This document shows, in pieces, positions 27,184-35,962 of a stretch of 64,000 bases of DNA. Each line of letters starts with the position of its first letter. Position 1 is the first letter of the stretch. The stretch comes from JALORV01 sp963766365 (lineage in GTDB: Bacteria > Pseudomonadota > Gammaproteobacteria > Burkholderiales > Burkholderiaceae_F), in contig CAVXZK010000014.1 in the NCBI GenBank assembly GCA_963766365.1, forward strand, positions 248,001 to 312,000, read 5' to 3'. The position numbers were made by a program, and so were the translations under genes. The notes under the pieces were generated by a model. That model did no database searches. It saw only the letters and a list, made by a program, of their open reading frames with translations, and had not been told where the DNA came from.

Positions 27184-27624
27184 ATGAAGATCCCCGAGTC
27201 TGTCCTGGTGGTGATCTACACCTCTGGACTCGATGTGCTGTTGCTCGAGCGCGCCGACCACCCGGGCTTCTGGCAATCCGTCACGGGCAGCCTCGACGCA
27301 CCGGGGGAAGATTTGCGCCGGGCCTGCTCGCGCGAAGTGGCCGAGGAAACCGGGCTCGCCGTTGCCGTTGAAAACCTTGACAACTGGGCGCTACAACATC
27401 GTTACGAAATCTATCCGGAGTGGCGCCATCGTTATGCGCCCGCCGTTACGCATAATACGGAGCATGTGTTCGGACTCTGTGTGGATGAACGCTTTGCGCC
27501 GCGGCTGGAGCCGCGCGAGCATCGGGCGAGCCGCTGGTTGCCATGGCGCGACGCTGCCGATGCGTGCTTTTCATGGACCAATGCCTCTGCGATCCGTGAG
27601 CTGCCACATCGCGTTCGCGGCTAG
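27184..27624 (+). CDS. nudB: Dihydroneopterin triphosphate diphosphatase NudB (Nudix)
   Basis: NudB releases pyrophosphate from dihydroneopterin triphosphate in folate synthesis. The product of 146 residues begins MKIPESVLVVIYT, as in known NudB proteins. The Nudix box is VTGSLDAPGEDLRRACSREV, then AEETGL, with one residue more than the consensus before the first glutamate. The typical HNTEHVFGL and C-terminal CFSWTNASAIREL are present. A GTG 15 bp upstream (27169) is an alternative start. The last 44 bases overlap the start of the next lipoprotein gene in another frame. Confidence 0.88.
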   Translation: MKIPESVLVVIYTSGLDVLLLERADHPGFWQSVTGSLDAPGEDLRRACSREVAEETGLAVAVENLDNWALQHRYEIYPEWRHRYAPAVTHNTEHVFGLCVDERFAPRLEPREHRASRWLPWRDAADACFSWTNASAIRELPHRVRG

Positions 27625-29104
27625 CCTGGCAACGCTGGCGTTGCTCGGCGGCTGCGCGACGCCGGCCGATCCTTACGCTGCAGGGCCGGCGAATCAACTG
27701 CTTGTGCGGTCCGACGCGCTCGGCGACTGCATGCGTCGGCTGCAGGCCTTCGATGCGCGCGTCGATGCGGCAGGCCGCCGCGACGCCGCAGCGCCACGCG
27801 TCGACGGCTACCCGTTCCTGCGCGTCGATCGTTACACCGCATTCAGTGCGCCGAGTCAGGCCGATCCGCAAGCCCTGGCTCAGGCGAAGCTGGATCGAAT
27901 GGCGGCGCTGGATGCCGAGGCGCGCGGCTTCGAGGCCACCAACACACGCGTCGGTAGGGAAGAGCAGGCCGCGCTCGACGCCTGCCGCGGCCAACTCGTC
28001 GCGGCCACTCGTGCCGAGGCGCAGCGCGTGACCCAGGCGGCGCGACTACCCGATGCGTACAGCGACACGGGGCGCGCCCTGGGCCTGTATCCGTTGACGC
28101 AGATTCCGTTCTCATGGGGTGTAGCGGGTTGGCAGCAGGCAACCCGCGAGCTGTATGCGACCCCGTTTCCTGAGGTTCCCGTGCGGGGCGAGCGCATTCG
28201 CTACGTCCCTGCCGACGGGGTCCCCGATCGGGTCGCGGGGCAGTTGTCATCAGACGTTGGCGCCGCGACGGTCCTCCGCATGCCCGCCGTCACGCCTGCG
28301 CGGGCAAGGCAGTTGCTGCAGCAGCATGCACCGGTGCTGGTCGTCGATACCGTCGATGACAATGACCGCATCGGCAAGCTGGCGTGGCGCATGAGCGGCA
28401 GGGACCTTTTCATCTTCGTCGACATCACGTCCCCGACGACGTACGCGCGCGTCGCCTGGACGGAGATCGGTGGGACCGCAGCGCTGCAGCTGGTCTACAC
28501 GTTCTGGTTTCCCGCGCGCCCGGCGGCACATCCGCTCGACCTCGTGGCCGGCCATCTCGATGCCCTGGTCTGGCGCGTCACGCTCGACGCGGAAGGTCGG
28601 CCACTGGTCTACGACTCGATCCACGCCTGCGGCTGCTTCCACATGTTCTTCCCGACCGAACGTGTGCGCGAGCGGCCCGGGCGGCTTGAACACGAAGGCC
28701 CGTTTGACGAGACCATGTTCTCGCCACAGGTCGTGCGCAGCCCGGGACCGGGCGAGCGCGTCATCGTTTACCTGGGTTCGGGCGATCACAACATCCAACG
28801 CGTCGCCGTTGACTCCCCCGCGCCGGCACCCGGGGTGCCGTATCGCATCGCCGACGAGAACTCGCTGCGCGCTTTGCCTCTGCCGGCCGCGGCGGGAGGG
28901 GGAACCCGCAGCATCTACGCTCCCGACGCGCTGGTGCCGGGTTCGCAACGACCGGAGCGCTTCATCTTCTGGCCGATGGGTGTGCCGTCCGCGGGCCAGA
29001 TGCGCCAATGGGGCCACCATGCGACCGCCTTCATCGGGCGCCGGCATTTTGATGATCCACGTCTGATCGAGCGCTATTTCTTCATTGCGCCGGGCGCCGA
29101 CTGA
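27581..29104 (+). CDS. Large lipoprotein, unknown family
   Basis: The 507-residue product has lipobox LLGGC (ALLGGCATPADPY). The N-terminal half is a helical region with conserved RLQAFDARVDAAGRRDA and a segment that looks like a coiled coil. The C-terminal half contains FVDITSPTTYARVAWTEIGG and VYDSIHACGCFHMFFPTERV, with a Cys-Gly-Cys pair, plus DHNIQRVAV. No family is recognised. It overlaps nudB by 44 bp, so it is probably translated with it. Its position before the nuclease/clsB pair suggests an envelope role, which is inference. Confidence 0.72.
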   Translation: MPLRSVSCHIAFAASLATLALLGGCATPADPYAAGPANQLLVRSDALGDCMRRLQAFDARVDAAGRRDAAAPRVDGYPFLRVDRYTAFSAPSQADPQALAQAKLDRMAALDAEARGFEATNTRVGREEQAALDACRGQLVAATRAEAQRVTQAARLPDAYSDTGRALGLYPLTQIPFSWGVAGWQQATRELYATPFPEVPVRGERIRYVPADGVPDRVAGQLSSDVGAATVLRMPAVTPARARQLLQQHAPVLVVDTVDDNDRIGKLAWRMSGRDLFIFVDITSPTTYARVAWTEIGGTAALQLVYTFWFPARPAAHPLDLVAGHLDALVWRVTLDAEGRPLVYDSIHACGCFHMFFPTERVRERPGRLEHEGPFDETMFSPQVVRSPGPGERVIVYLGSGDHNIQRVAVDSPAPAPGVPYRIADENSLRALPLPAAAGGGTRSIYAPDALVPGSQRPERFIFWPMGVPSAGQMRQWGHHATAFIGRRHFDDPRLIERYFFIAPGAD

Positions 29105-29118
29105 GCGAAACTGGAAAA

Positions 29119-29928
29119 ATGCAACTTCGCGTCGCGACGTACAACATTCACAAGGGCGTGATGGGGCTGCGCAAGCGCTCGCGCATCCACGACCTGCGTG
29201 TGGCCCTTAATTCGATCGATGCCGACATCGTGTTCCTGCAGGAAGTGCAGGAACGCAACGAACGGCTGGCGCACCGCCCGGGTCACCACAATGGCACGCA
29301 GCTCGACGTGCTGTGCACCGGTGGCTACCTGCACCGTGCCTACGGCATGAACGCGGTGTATCCGCACGGACACCACGGCAACGCGATCGTTTCGCGTCAC
29401 ACGATCGGGCAGCACCTGAACCACGACATCTCAGACCATGCGCTGGAAAAGCGTGGCTTGCTGCACGCGATATCGCACATCGATACACCACGTGGCGAGT
29501 TCGACATCCACCTGATCAACACGCACTTCGGCCTGATCAGGCGAAGCCGCGTGCGCCAGGCCGAGTTCCTGATCGATTTCGTGCGCAGCGAGGTTCCCGA
29601 GGACGCGCCGCTGATCATTGCCGGCGACTTCAACGACTGGCAGCAGGGGGTCGACGACATCCTGCACCGGGACCTCGACGTGTTCGAGGCTGCCGCGGAT
29701 TTCAATCGCCGCCAGCGCCGGGGCCGGGCGCTCGATCGCCTGCTGCCGTGGCGCAACGGCTCGCGCACGATGGTCGCCCGAACCTATCCGAGCGTGATGC
29801 CGTGGCTGACGCTCGACCGCATCTACGTGCGCGGATTCAAGGTGCGTGACGTGAGCGTGCCGCGCGGCATCGAGTGGTCGCAGCGCTCGGACCACATGCC
29901 GCTGATCGCCGACCTCGAGGTCACGTGA
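29119..29928 (+). CDS. Endonuclease/exonuclease/phosphatase family protein (YbhP-like)
   Basis: The 269-residue product has the EEP fold: VATYNIHKGV, DIVFLQEVQERN, INTHFGLIRRSRVRQ, LIIAGDFNDWQQG and SDHMPLIADLEV. These carry the metal and catalytic residues (Asn, Glu, His, Asp). Family members cut nucleic acids or phospholipid head groups. It is translationally coupled to clsB: the TGA here overlaps the GTG start of clsB. The same pair, ybhP-clsB, occurs in E. coli, which suggests action on phospholipids. The ATG follows the lipoprotein stop by 14 bases. Confidence 0.9.
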   Translation: MQLRVATYNIHKGVMGLRKRSRIHDLRVALNSIDADIVFLQEVQERNERLAHRPGHHNGTQLDVLCTGGYLHRAYGMNAVYPHGHHGNAIVSRHTIGQHLNHDISDHALEKRGLLHAISHIDTPRGEFDIHLINTHFGLIRRSRVRQAEFLIDFVRSEVPEDAPLIIAGDFNDWQQGVDDILHRDLDVFEAAADFNRRQRRGRALDRLLPWRNGSRTMVARTYPSVMPWLTLDRIYVRGFKVRDVSVPRGIEWSQRSDHMPLIADLEVT

Positions 29929-31154
29929 CGGACGGCGCGCTGCCGGCGCGCCGGCGCCCGCGCTTCGACATCACCACGCGTCCGCTGATCTACGGCGGCA
30001 ACCGCCTGCGGCTGCTTGAAAACGGCGACGAGTTCTTCCCGCTCCTGCTGGCCGCCATCAACAGCGCGGCGCGTTCGGTGCACCTCGAGACCTACATATT
30101 CGCCGAGGACAACATCGGCCTGCGCGTTGGCGACGCGCTGGCGGCCGCGGCCGATCGCGGGGTCGCGGTCCGCGTCGTCGTCGACGGTTTCGGCACTGGC
30201 GCCTACGCCGACACGCTGAAGGTCCGCCTCGAGTCGATGGGAGCGCAGGTGGTGGTATTCCGGCGCACACGCTGGTGGCGCCTGGAACGAAGGCTCCTGC
30301 GGCGGTTGCACCGCAAGCTCGCGCTGATCGACGACCAGCTCGCGTTCGTCGGCGGCATCAACATCGTCGACGACCATCATCACCCGGATCCGGAGCCGGC
30401 GCAGCTGGGGCCGCGCTACGACTACGCGGTGATGTGCGAGGGCCCGATCGTCGCGTCGATTGCACTGGCGATGAAGCGGTTGTGGTGGACGCTGCAACTG
30501 CTGCAGGCCGGTCGCCGCCCGGGACCGATGCCCGGGATGATGCTGGACAACGTGCCTCCACCGATTGCCAAGGGGGCGCGCGCGTCGCTGCTGCTGCGCG
30601 ACAACCTGCGTAACCGACGGACGATCGAAGCGGCGTACCTCGATGCCATTGCGAGCGCCCGCCATGAGGTGCTGATCGCCTGTGCCTATTTCCTGCCTGG
30701 TCGTTCCTTCCGCAAGGCACTGATGGAGTGTGCGCGCCGGGGCGTCCGCGTTTGCCTCCTCGTGCAGGGGCGCATCGAGTACGCGCTCCAGCACTACGCG
30801 CAGGAGGCGCTCTACGCCCAGCTGCTCGACGCGGGCATCGAGATCCATGAGTACGGAGCGAGCTACCTGCATGCCAAGGTTGCGGTCGTGGACGAAACCT
30901 GGGCCACCGTGGGATCGAGCAACATCGATCCCTACAGCCTGCTGCTGGCGCGCGAAGCCAACATCGCGGTCTTTGACGGCTTGTTCGCGCGCACGCTGCG
31001 CGCCTCGCTCGCACGAGCCATCGAACAGCAGTCGCGTCGCGTGCTGCCGCAAAGCTTCGCCGTGCGCGGGCTGCTGCGCCGCACCGGCAACTGGATCGCC
31101 TATGGCATCGTGCGGTTCGGGGCGGTCGCGCTGGCCGGGGGGCGCGATTACTAG
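29925..31154 (+). CDS. clsB: Cardiolipin synthase ClsB
   Basis: ClsB makes cardiolipin from two phosphatidylglycerol molecules at the inner membrane. The 409-residue product has two HKD motifs: HRKLALIDDQLAFVGGIN and HAKVAVVDETWATVGSSN. ETYIFAEDNIG and a central region with few membrane segments fit ClsB rather than the membrane-anchored ClsA. The GTG start at 29925 overlaps the preceding stop (GTGA). The frame is open further upstream, but that part shadows the nuclease gene. Confidence 0.93.
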   Translation: MTDGALPARRRPRFDITTRPLIYGGNRLRLLENGDEFFPLLLAAINSAARSVHLETYIFAEDNIGLRVGDALAAAADRGVAVRVVVDGFGTGAYADTLKVRLESMGAQVVVFRRTRWWRLERRLLRRLHRKLALIDDQLAFVGGINIVDDHHHPDPEPAQLGPRYDYAVMCEGPIVASIALAMKRLWWTLQLLQAGRRPGPMPGMMLDNVPPPIAKGARASLLLRDNLRNRRTIEAAYLDAIASARHEVLIACAYFLPGRSFRKALMECARRGVRVCLLVQGRIEYALQHYAQEALYAQLLDAGIEIHEYGASYLHAKVAVVDETWATVGSSNIDPYSLLLAREANIAVFDGLFARTLRASLARAIEQQSRRVLPQSFAVRGLLRRTGNWIAYGIVRFGAVALAGGRDY

Positions 31155-31259
31155 GCCGCGGGACGCCAATTGCACCGGAATCCCATGGCTTTTTCGGCCG
31201 TGCCGCCGCGGCACGGTGCGTCAATCTGGTGCTGTCCGCATCGCATCACGGGTCCGCCC

Positions 31260-31412
31260 ATGTCCAACTCATCGGCCACTTCGCAACAGAACTCCCTGTC
31301 CTCCGCGGAACTCGGAGAGCACGAAGCCACCCGCGGCGTGGTGACCGCCGTGCTGTTCGGCGCCGGCCTCTGGTGCGCAATGATCGGCGTGCTGAGCTGG
31401 GCCCTGAACTGA
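31260..31412 (+). CDS. Small single-membrane-segment protein
   Basis: The 50-residue product has an N-terminal polar part rich in Ser and Asn (MSNSSATSQQNSLSSAEL) and one hydrophobic helix (VVTAVLFGAGLWCAMIGVLS) ending a few residues from the stop. No family is recognised. ATG 31260 gives this compact form, with no strong RBS. It lies between clsB and benE, each about 100 bp away. It could be a small accessory membrane protein, or a false call. Confidence 0.5.
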   Translation: MSNSSATSQQNSLSSAELGEHEATRGVVTAVLFGAGLWCAMIGVLSWALN

Positions 31413-31514
31413 CCGCCTGATACCGCCAAAGCCGCCTAGCTGCGGCTGTTCCGGCAACTTTCCCGATTCCGTCGCTTCCTGCGAAGACCTGCCGGTCTCG
31501 GATACGCTCGCGCG

Positions 31515-32672
31515 ATGCGTGCAGCGTCGCTAAGTGCATGGGTAGCCGGCTTCGTCGCGGTGCTGGTGGGCTACACCAGCTCGGCGGTGATCGTTTTCGA
31601 GGCGGCCCGCGCCGCCGGTGCCAGCCCGGCGCAGACAGCGTCGTGGATGTGGGCTCTCGGCATCGGCATGGGGCTCACGACCATCGTGCTGTCGCTGCGT
31701 TACCGCATGCCGGTGCTGACTGCGTGGTCGACGCCCGGCGCGGCGCTGCTGATCACCAGCGCCAGCGGCGTTCCGATGGAAGAGATCATCGGCGCCTTCG
31801 TGCTGACCGGCCTGGCGATCGTCGCGATCGGACTCAGTGGTGCGTTCGACCGCCTGATGAAGCGGCTGCCGGCGGAGCTGGCGGCTGCGATGCTGGCTGG
31901 CGTGCTGTTGCGCTTTGGGCTCGAGGCATTTGGAGCGATGGCGACACAGTTCAGCATGATTTTCGCGATGTTCGTCGTCTACTTGATCGGCAGGCGCGCG
32001 TGGCCACGCTTTGCCGTTCCCGCGGCGCTGGCGGTCGGCGCGTCGATCGCAGGCGCGCTCGGCCTCTTCGGCGCCTTCGAGTGGCCAGCGGGCCTGACGC
32101 GGCCGGAGTTCGTGACGCCGGAGCTTTCATGGTCGGCGGCGATCGGCATTGCCCTGCCGCTCCTGGTCGTGACGATGGCGTCGCAGAACGTGCCCGGTGT
32201 GGCGACCCTGCAGGCGCACGGCTACGCGCCGCCGGTCTCTCCGATCATCACGACGACCGGTGTAGCCACGACCCTGCTCGCACCGTTCGGGGGCTATACC
32301 TTCAACCTGGCGGCGATAACGGCAGCCATCTGCATGGGCCCCGAGGCCCATCATGACCCGGCGCGACGCTACACGGCCGCCGTTGCGGCGGGCCTGCTTT
32401 ACCTGCTGGTGGGATTGTTCGGTGGCGCCGTCTCCGGCGTGTTCGCCGCGTTCCCGCGGGAGCTCGTGCTTGGGATCGCGGGACTGGCTCTGCTGGGGAC
32501 GATCGGCAACGGCCTGGCGGGGGCGCTCAAGGACGAAGGCAGGCGCGACGCCGCGTTGATCACCTTCGTCGTCACCGCTTCCGGACTTACGCTGTGGTCG
32601 GTCGGGTCGGCGTTCTGGGGACTGGTCGCCGGCCTGCTCGCGCTCGCGGTCCGTGGCTGGCGCGCCGGCTGA
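31515..32672 (+). CDS. benE: BenE-family benzoate/H+ symporter
   Basis: The 385-residue product has about 11-12 membrane segments of the BenE family, which imports aromatic acids with protons. Distinct features are GYTSSAVIVFEAARAAGASP, LTAWSTPGAALLITSASG, QNVPGVATLQAHGY and a late FGGAVSGVFAAFPRELVLGIAG. No ben catabolic genes are in the window, so the substrate may be another small hydrophobic acid. The ATG follows the small gene by about 100 bp. Confidence 0.88.
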   Translation: MRAASLSAWVAGFVAVLVGYTSSAVIVFEAARAAGASPAQTASWMWALGIGMGLTTIVLSLRYRMPVLTAWSTPGAALLITSASGVPMEEIIGAFVLTGLAIVAIGLSGAFDRLMKRLPAELAAAMLAGVLLRFGLEAFGAMATQFSMIFAMFVVYLIGRRAWPRFAVPAALAVGASIAGALGLFGAFEWPAGLTRPEFVTPELSWSAAIGIALPLLVVTMASQNVPGVATLQAHGYAPPVSPIITTTGVATTLLAPFGGYTFNLAAITAAICMGPEAHHDPARRYTAAVAAGLLYLLVGLFGGAVSGVFAAFPRELVLGIAGLALLGTIGNGLAGALKDEGRRDAALITFVVTASGLTLWSVGSAFWGLVAGLLALAVRGWRAG

Positions 32673-32677
32673 GGGCG

Positions 32678-33355
32678 TCAGTCGCCACCGCCTCCGCCAC
32701 AGCCGCCGCCATCCCCGCCACCCCCATCGCCGCCGCAGCCGCTGCCGCTGCACCCGCCACCGCAGCCCCCACCGCATCCGATGTCGCTGGCGCAGTAGGT
32801 CGCGCTGCTGCCGGCGGCGGCAAGGTGCATGCAGTTGAGCGCGTAGCTGAAGCCGTCCGGGATCGCGAGGCGCCCATCGATGGCGAAGAGCAGGGGCACG
32901 GCGGTAGCGCTCAACGGATTGATGCCGGCGCGCTGGCACGCCAGTCGCCAGGTGCGCTTGATGCTGTCGCTGGCCAGCGTGCGCGAGCGCATCGCTTCGG
33001 TCGGCGTGTGATGCAGGAAGCGACCCAGGGCCTGTCTGCAGAACGCCTCGTAGTTCCGGGTGAACAGGATGAACTCGTGCCAGGCGACATCGACCACCTG
33101 TGAGGGCATCGCCAGCAGGCGCCGGCCGGCCTTGCGGCTCAGGTGGAAGTACTCGCGCAGCGCGTCGAAGACCAGATCGAGGTCTGCGTCGGAAAGGTGC
33201 GGGTAGCGTTTGCGTACCCGTTCGCGGATGCCGCGCGGGAAGGCGTAATCGTCAATGAAACCTTCGCGGGCATGTCGGCTGCGCTGCTGCACAATGGCGG
33301 CCAGCACGACGGCGCTGATGATCGCGAAACCGATGAGGAAGGGTGTCACCGTCAT
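32678..33355 (-). CDS. Membrane-anchored glycine-rich domain protein with Cys/Gly tail
   Basis: The product is 225 residues. An N-terminal membrane segment (LIGFAIISAVVLAAIV, 7-22) is followed by a helical domain with the pattern AMPSQVVDVAWHEFILFTRN then YEAFC, which resembles the glycine-rich domain protein (GRDP) core. The last 35 residues are almost only Gly, Cys, Asp and Ser (DIGCGGGCGGGCSGSGCGG then more), with at least seven cysteines. The tail could bind metal or zinc. RBS AAAGGAG lies directly before the ATG. It is convergent with benE with only 5 bp between stops. Confidence 0.72.
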   Translation of the reverse strand: MTVTPFLIGFAIISAVVLAAIVQQRSRHAREGFIDDYAFPRGIRERVRKRYPHLSDADLDLVFDALREYFHLSRKAGRRLLAMPSQVVDVAWHEFILFTRNYEAFCRQALGRFLHHTPTEAMRSRTLASDSIKRTWRLACQRAGINPLSATAVPLLFAIDGRLAIPDGFSYALNCMHLAAAGSSATYCASDIGCGGGCGGGCSGSGCGGDGGGGDGGGCGGGGGD

Positions 33356-33443
33356 ATCTCCTTTCTGTTGTTCTTGTTCTTATCTTTTTCTTATCGGCCT
33401 GGCACCGTCGCCCTGAAGCGTATGACCCCCTGATGACCGCGCC

Positions 33444-33680
33444 ATGACACGCGCTGCCGATCTCGTCTGCCAGCGTCCGGAAGGGCTGTACTGCCCCGCG
33501 GGGGACTTCTACATCGATCCGTGGCGACCGGTCGGGCGAGCGGTCATTACGCATGCGCACGGCGATCACGCGCGGCCCGGCCATGTCGACTACCTCGCTG
33601 CCGACGACGCCCGCGAAGTGCGGCGTCGCCTTGCGGTTCCCGCGGATCCTGCGCTGGCGTACCGACAAGCCACTGCATGA
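33444..33680 (+). pseudogene. N-terminal remnant of ligase-associated DNA exonuclease
   Basis: The frame encodes 78 residues. The first 55 match the start of the ligase-associated metallo-beta-lactamase exonuclease: EGLYCPAGDFYIDPWRPVGR, then VITHAHGDHARPGH. The HxHxDH metal motif is intact. The usual protein is about 330 residues. After about residue 58 the sequence becomes unrelated, because it is read in a different frame of a DNA-ligase remnant. The stop codon is accidental. The product, if made, would lack the catalytic core. Confidence 0.78.
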
Positions 33681-33729
33681 AGCGGACACGATGCGGACGC
33701 TCGAAGCGCTGCTTACCGGCGCGCCGTGA
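33616..33729 (+). pseudogene. C-terminal remnant of ATP-dependent DNA ligase
   Basis: In another frame the same segment encodes KCGVALRFPRILRWRTDKPL followed by HEADTMRTLEALLTGAP and a stop. This is the conserved C-terminal end of the ATP-dependent ligase normally encoded just after the ligase-associated exonuclease. The usual ligase is about 530-560 residues and only the last 37 or so remain. Overlap with the exonuclease remnant marks the deletion junction near 33612-33620. The DEXH helicase that usually follows is now at 37169. Confidence 0.75.
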
Positions 33730-33973
33730 GCAGCAGGTGATTGCCGCCTACCGGGCGGGCGCCGCGACGCCGTAGCGAGCATTCACGTAGCCGCGAGCAT
33801 TAGGGGCGTCGACTACCGCACTGCCACAAAACTCGTGGTCCCGTCACCCGCCTGTGAACGACCCGGAGCACGGGATTGCCGTCGTAGTGCTGCGGAGTAG
33901 CTTTGCGCGCATCTATCTTCCTGATACGCGGCTCGAAGGCTGGACCCGCGTTCTGTCAGGCAAGGAGGAAACC

Positions 33974-35236
33974 ATGAGCGCAAGGAAGTGGCTGCCGATC
34001 TTTTTGACTGGATGCGCGCTGGCGTTCAACGCCGCCGCCGACGAGACCTGCAACTCGCCGTACATGTCGAAGCTGATCAAGGGGCAGGAGTCGTATGTCC
34101 ACGTCTGGACGCTGGGCGTCGAGGGGCTGGGCGACGGCTTCGACAAACTGGTCACGATCGACGTCGATCCGAAGTCGAAGAGTTTCGGCAAGGTCGTCGC
34201 CAGTGTCTCCGTCGGTGCCCGCGGCGAAGCCCATCACATGGGATTCACCGACGACCGACGCTACCTGTGGGCTGGTGGACTGAGCAACAACCAGATCTAC
34301 GTGTTCGATGTCGGCACGAATCCGGCGATGCCGAAGCTCGTGAAGACGATCAGCGATCTCGGCGCCAAGTCGGGTTACGTGGGTCCGCACACGTTCTACG
34401 CGATGCCGGGCCGGATGCTGATCGGCACGCTGTCGAACAATGCGGACAAGGGCGGCCGCACCGGCATGGTCGTTTACAACAACAAGGGCGAATTCGTCGC
34501 CAAGTACGACCTGCCCACGGGCGAAATCGGCGGGGTCAAGGGGGACGGCTACGGCTATGACGTGGCGATCAACCCGTCGAAGAATGCGCTGCTGACCTCG
34601 AGCTTCACGGGCATCGACAATTACCGCCGCCCCCTCGGCGAAGTCGTCAGCGACGCCGAGGCGATGAAGCGCTTCGGCAACACGATGGTGCTGTGGGACC
34701 TGAAGGCGATGAATCCGCAACAGATTTTCGCCGTGCCGGGTTCGCCGCTGGAGATTCGCTGGTCGCTGGTGCCCGGCGACAACTGGGCGATCACCGCCAC
34801 CGCGCTGACGTCGAAGCTGTGGCTGATCAAGCAGGACGCCTCCGGCAAGTGGCAAGCGAAGGACGTCGGCACCATCGGCGATCCGGCCAAGATCCCGCTG
34901 CCCGTCGACATCTCGATCCGTGCCGACGCGAAGGGACTGTGGGTCAACACCTTCTCCGACGGCATGACCCGTTACTTCGACCTCACCAATCCCGAGCAGC
35001 CGAAACAGACCTACGCCAAGCAGACCGGCAAGCAGGTCAACATGATCTCGCAGAGCTGGGACGGCAAGCGTGTGTACATTACCTCGAGCCTGCTGGAGCG
35101 CTGGGACAAGGCGGGCGCGGACAACGAACAGTTCCTGCGGGCCTTCGGGTGGGACGGCAAGGAGCTGAAGCCGATCTTCGAGGTGGATTTCACCAAGGAG
35201 AAACTCGGCCGCGCGCACCACATGAAGTTCAGCTGA
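33974..35236 (+). CDS. mtoX: Methanethiol oxidase MtoX (selenium-binding protein family), exported
   Basis: MtoX oxidises methanethiol to formaldehyde, hydrogen sulfide and peroxide in the periplasm and needs copper. The 420-residue product begins with a signal peptide (MSARKWLPIFLTGCALAFNA) and follows the SBP56 beta-propeller: ETCNSPYMSKLIKGQESYVH, GARGEAHHMGFTDDRRYLWA, GPHTFYAMPGRML and a final RAHHMKF. The GEAHHMG and RAHHMKFS histidines are likely copper ligands. The start is fixed by AAGGAGG. The SCO-family gene 24 bp downstream matches the layout of known mtoX operons; mauG, sometimes third, is absent here. Confidence 0.88.
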   Translation: MSARKWLPIFLTGCALAFNAAADETCNSPYMSKLIKGQESYVHVWTLGVEGLGDGFDKLVTIDVDPKSKSFGKVVASVSVGARGEAHHMGFTDDRRYLWAGGLSNNQIYVFDVGTNPAMPKLVKTISDLGAKSGYVGPHTFYAMPGRMLIGTLSNNADKGGRTGMVVYNNKGEFVAKYDLPTGEIGGVKGDGYGYDVAINPSKNALLTSSFTGIDNYRRPLGEVVSDAEAMKRFGNTMVLWDLKAMNPQQIFAVPGSPLEIRWSLVPGDNWAITATALTSKLWLIKQDASGKWQAKDVGTIGDPAKIPLPVDISIRADAKGLWVNTFSDGMTRYFDLTNPEQPKQTYAKQTGKQVNMISQSWDGKRVYITSSLLERWDKAGADNEQFLRAFGWDGKELKPIFEVDFTKEKLGRAHHMKFS

Positions 35237-35259
35237 CCCTCGACTGGGGAGGGAACGGG

Positions 35260-35940
35260 ATGCGCGCGGTTGCCATCGCGCTTGCGCTTTTCTCGGGCGC
35301 GGCGTGGGCGGCGGCCGATCCGATGCAGGCGCACGCCCCGAGCATGCAGTTCGTTCCGCCGGCACCGGGCACCTACCAGTTGCAGCGCATCCAGCGCGCT
35401 CCGGACGTGGTGCTCAAGGATGCGCGCGATCGGCAGCGCCGGCTCGGCACGCTGACGCGTGGCAAGGTCACGCTGCTGACCTTCTTTTACACCTACTGCG
35501 TCGACGAATGGGGTTGCCCGTTCGCCTACCGCACGATGGTCGGCCTGCGCGAGCGGCTGACCGAACGCGGCCATGCCGGCCGGGTGCGCTTCGTCAGCAT
35601 CAGCTTCGACCCGACCAACGACACGCCCGAGGTGCTGCGCCGATACAGCTGGAACCTCAAGGCCGAGACCGGCCTGGCCTGGGAGTTCCTGACGGCACGC
35701 AACATGGCGGAACTCTTGCCACTGCTCGAAGACTTCGGCCAGGACGTCAGTATCGAGAAGGATGCGAAAGACCAACCGACGCGCACCATCAATCACATGC
35801 TGAAGCTCTTCCTGATCGACCGCAACGGCATGGTGCGGGAGATCTATGCGCTCGACTACCTGCATCCCGCCATGATGGTGAACGACATCGAGACGCTGCT
35901 GATGGAGGAAGACGCCGCGCCGGTCGGAGCGCGCCGATGA
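35260..35940 (+). CDS. SCO-family copper protein, MtoX partner
   Basis: The 226-residue product has a signal peptide (MRAVAIALALFSGAAWAA) and a thioredoxin-fold SCO domain: GKVTLLTFFYTYC, then WGCPFAYRTM, VRFVSISFDPTNDTPEVLR and DYLHPAMMVND with the histidine ligand. The metal pair is Cys80 and Cys86, spaced C-x5-C, where classical SCO has C-x3-C. The SCO family delivers copper; here it is placed to metallate MtoX. It begins 24 bp after mtoX, with GGGGAGGGAACGGG before the ATG. The spacing change may reflect a specialised client. Confidence 0.88.
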   Translation: MRAVAIALALFSGAAWAAADPMQAHAPSMQFVPPAPGTYQLQRIQRAPDVVLKDARDRQRRLGTLTRGKVTLLTFFYTYCVDEWGCPFAYRTMVGLRERLTERGHAGRVRFVSISFDPTNDTPEVLRRYSWNLKAETGLAWEFLTARNMAELLPLLEDFGQDVSIEKDAKDQPTRTINHMLKLFLIDRNGMVREIYALDYLHPAMMVNDIETLLMEEDAAPVGARR

Positions 35941-35962
35941 TCGCCGGAGCCACGCCGGGCGC

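Noticed and set aside
31260..32672. benE as part of a benzoate degradation cluster
   Set aside because: No benzoate dioxygenase or catechol genes lie in the window; only the transporter is present.
33521..33775. A short frame ending EQQVIAAYRAGAATP after the ligase remnant
   Set aside because: It might be one more broken gene end, but I see no family match, and the frame is open only by chance through the remnant.
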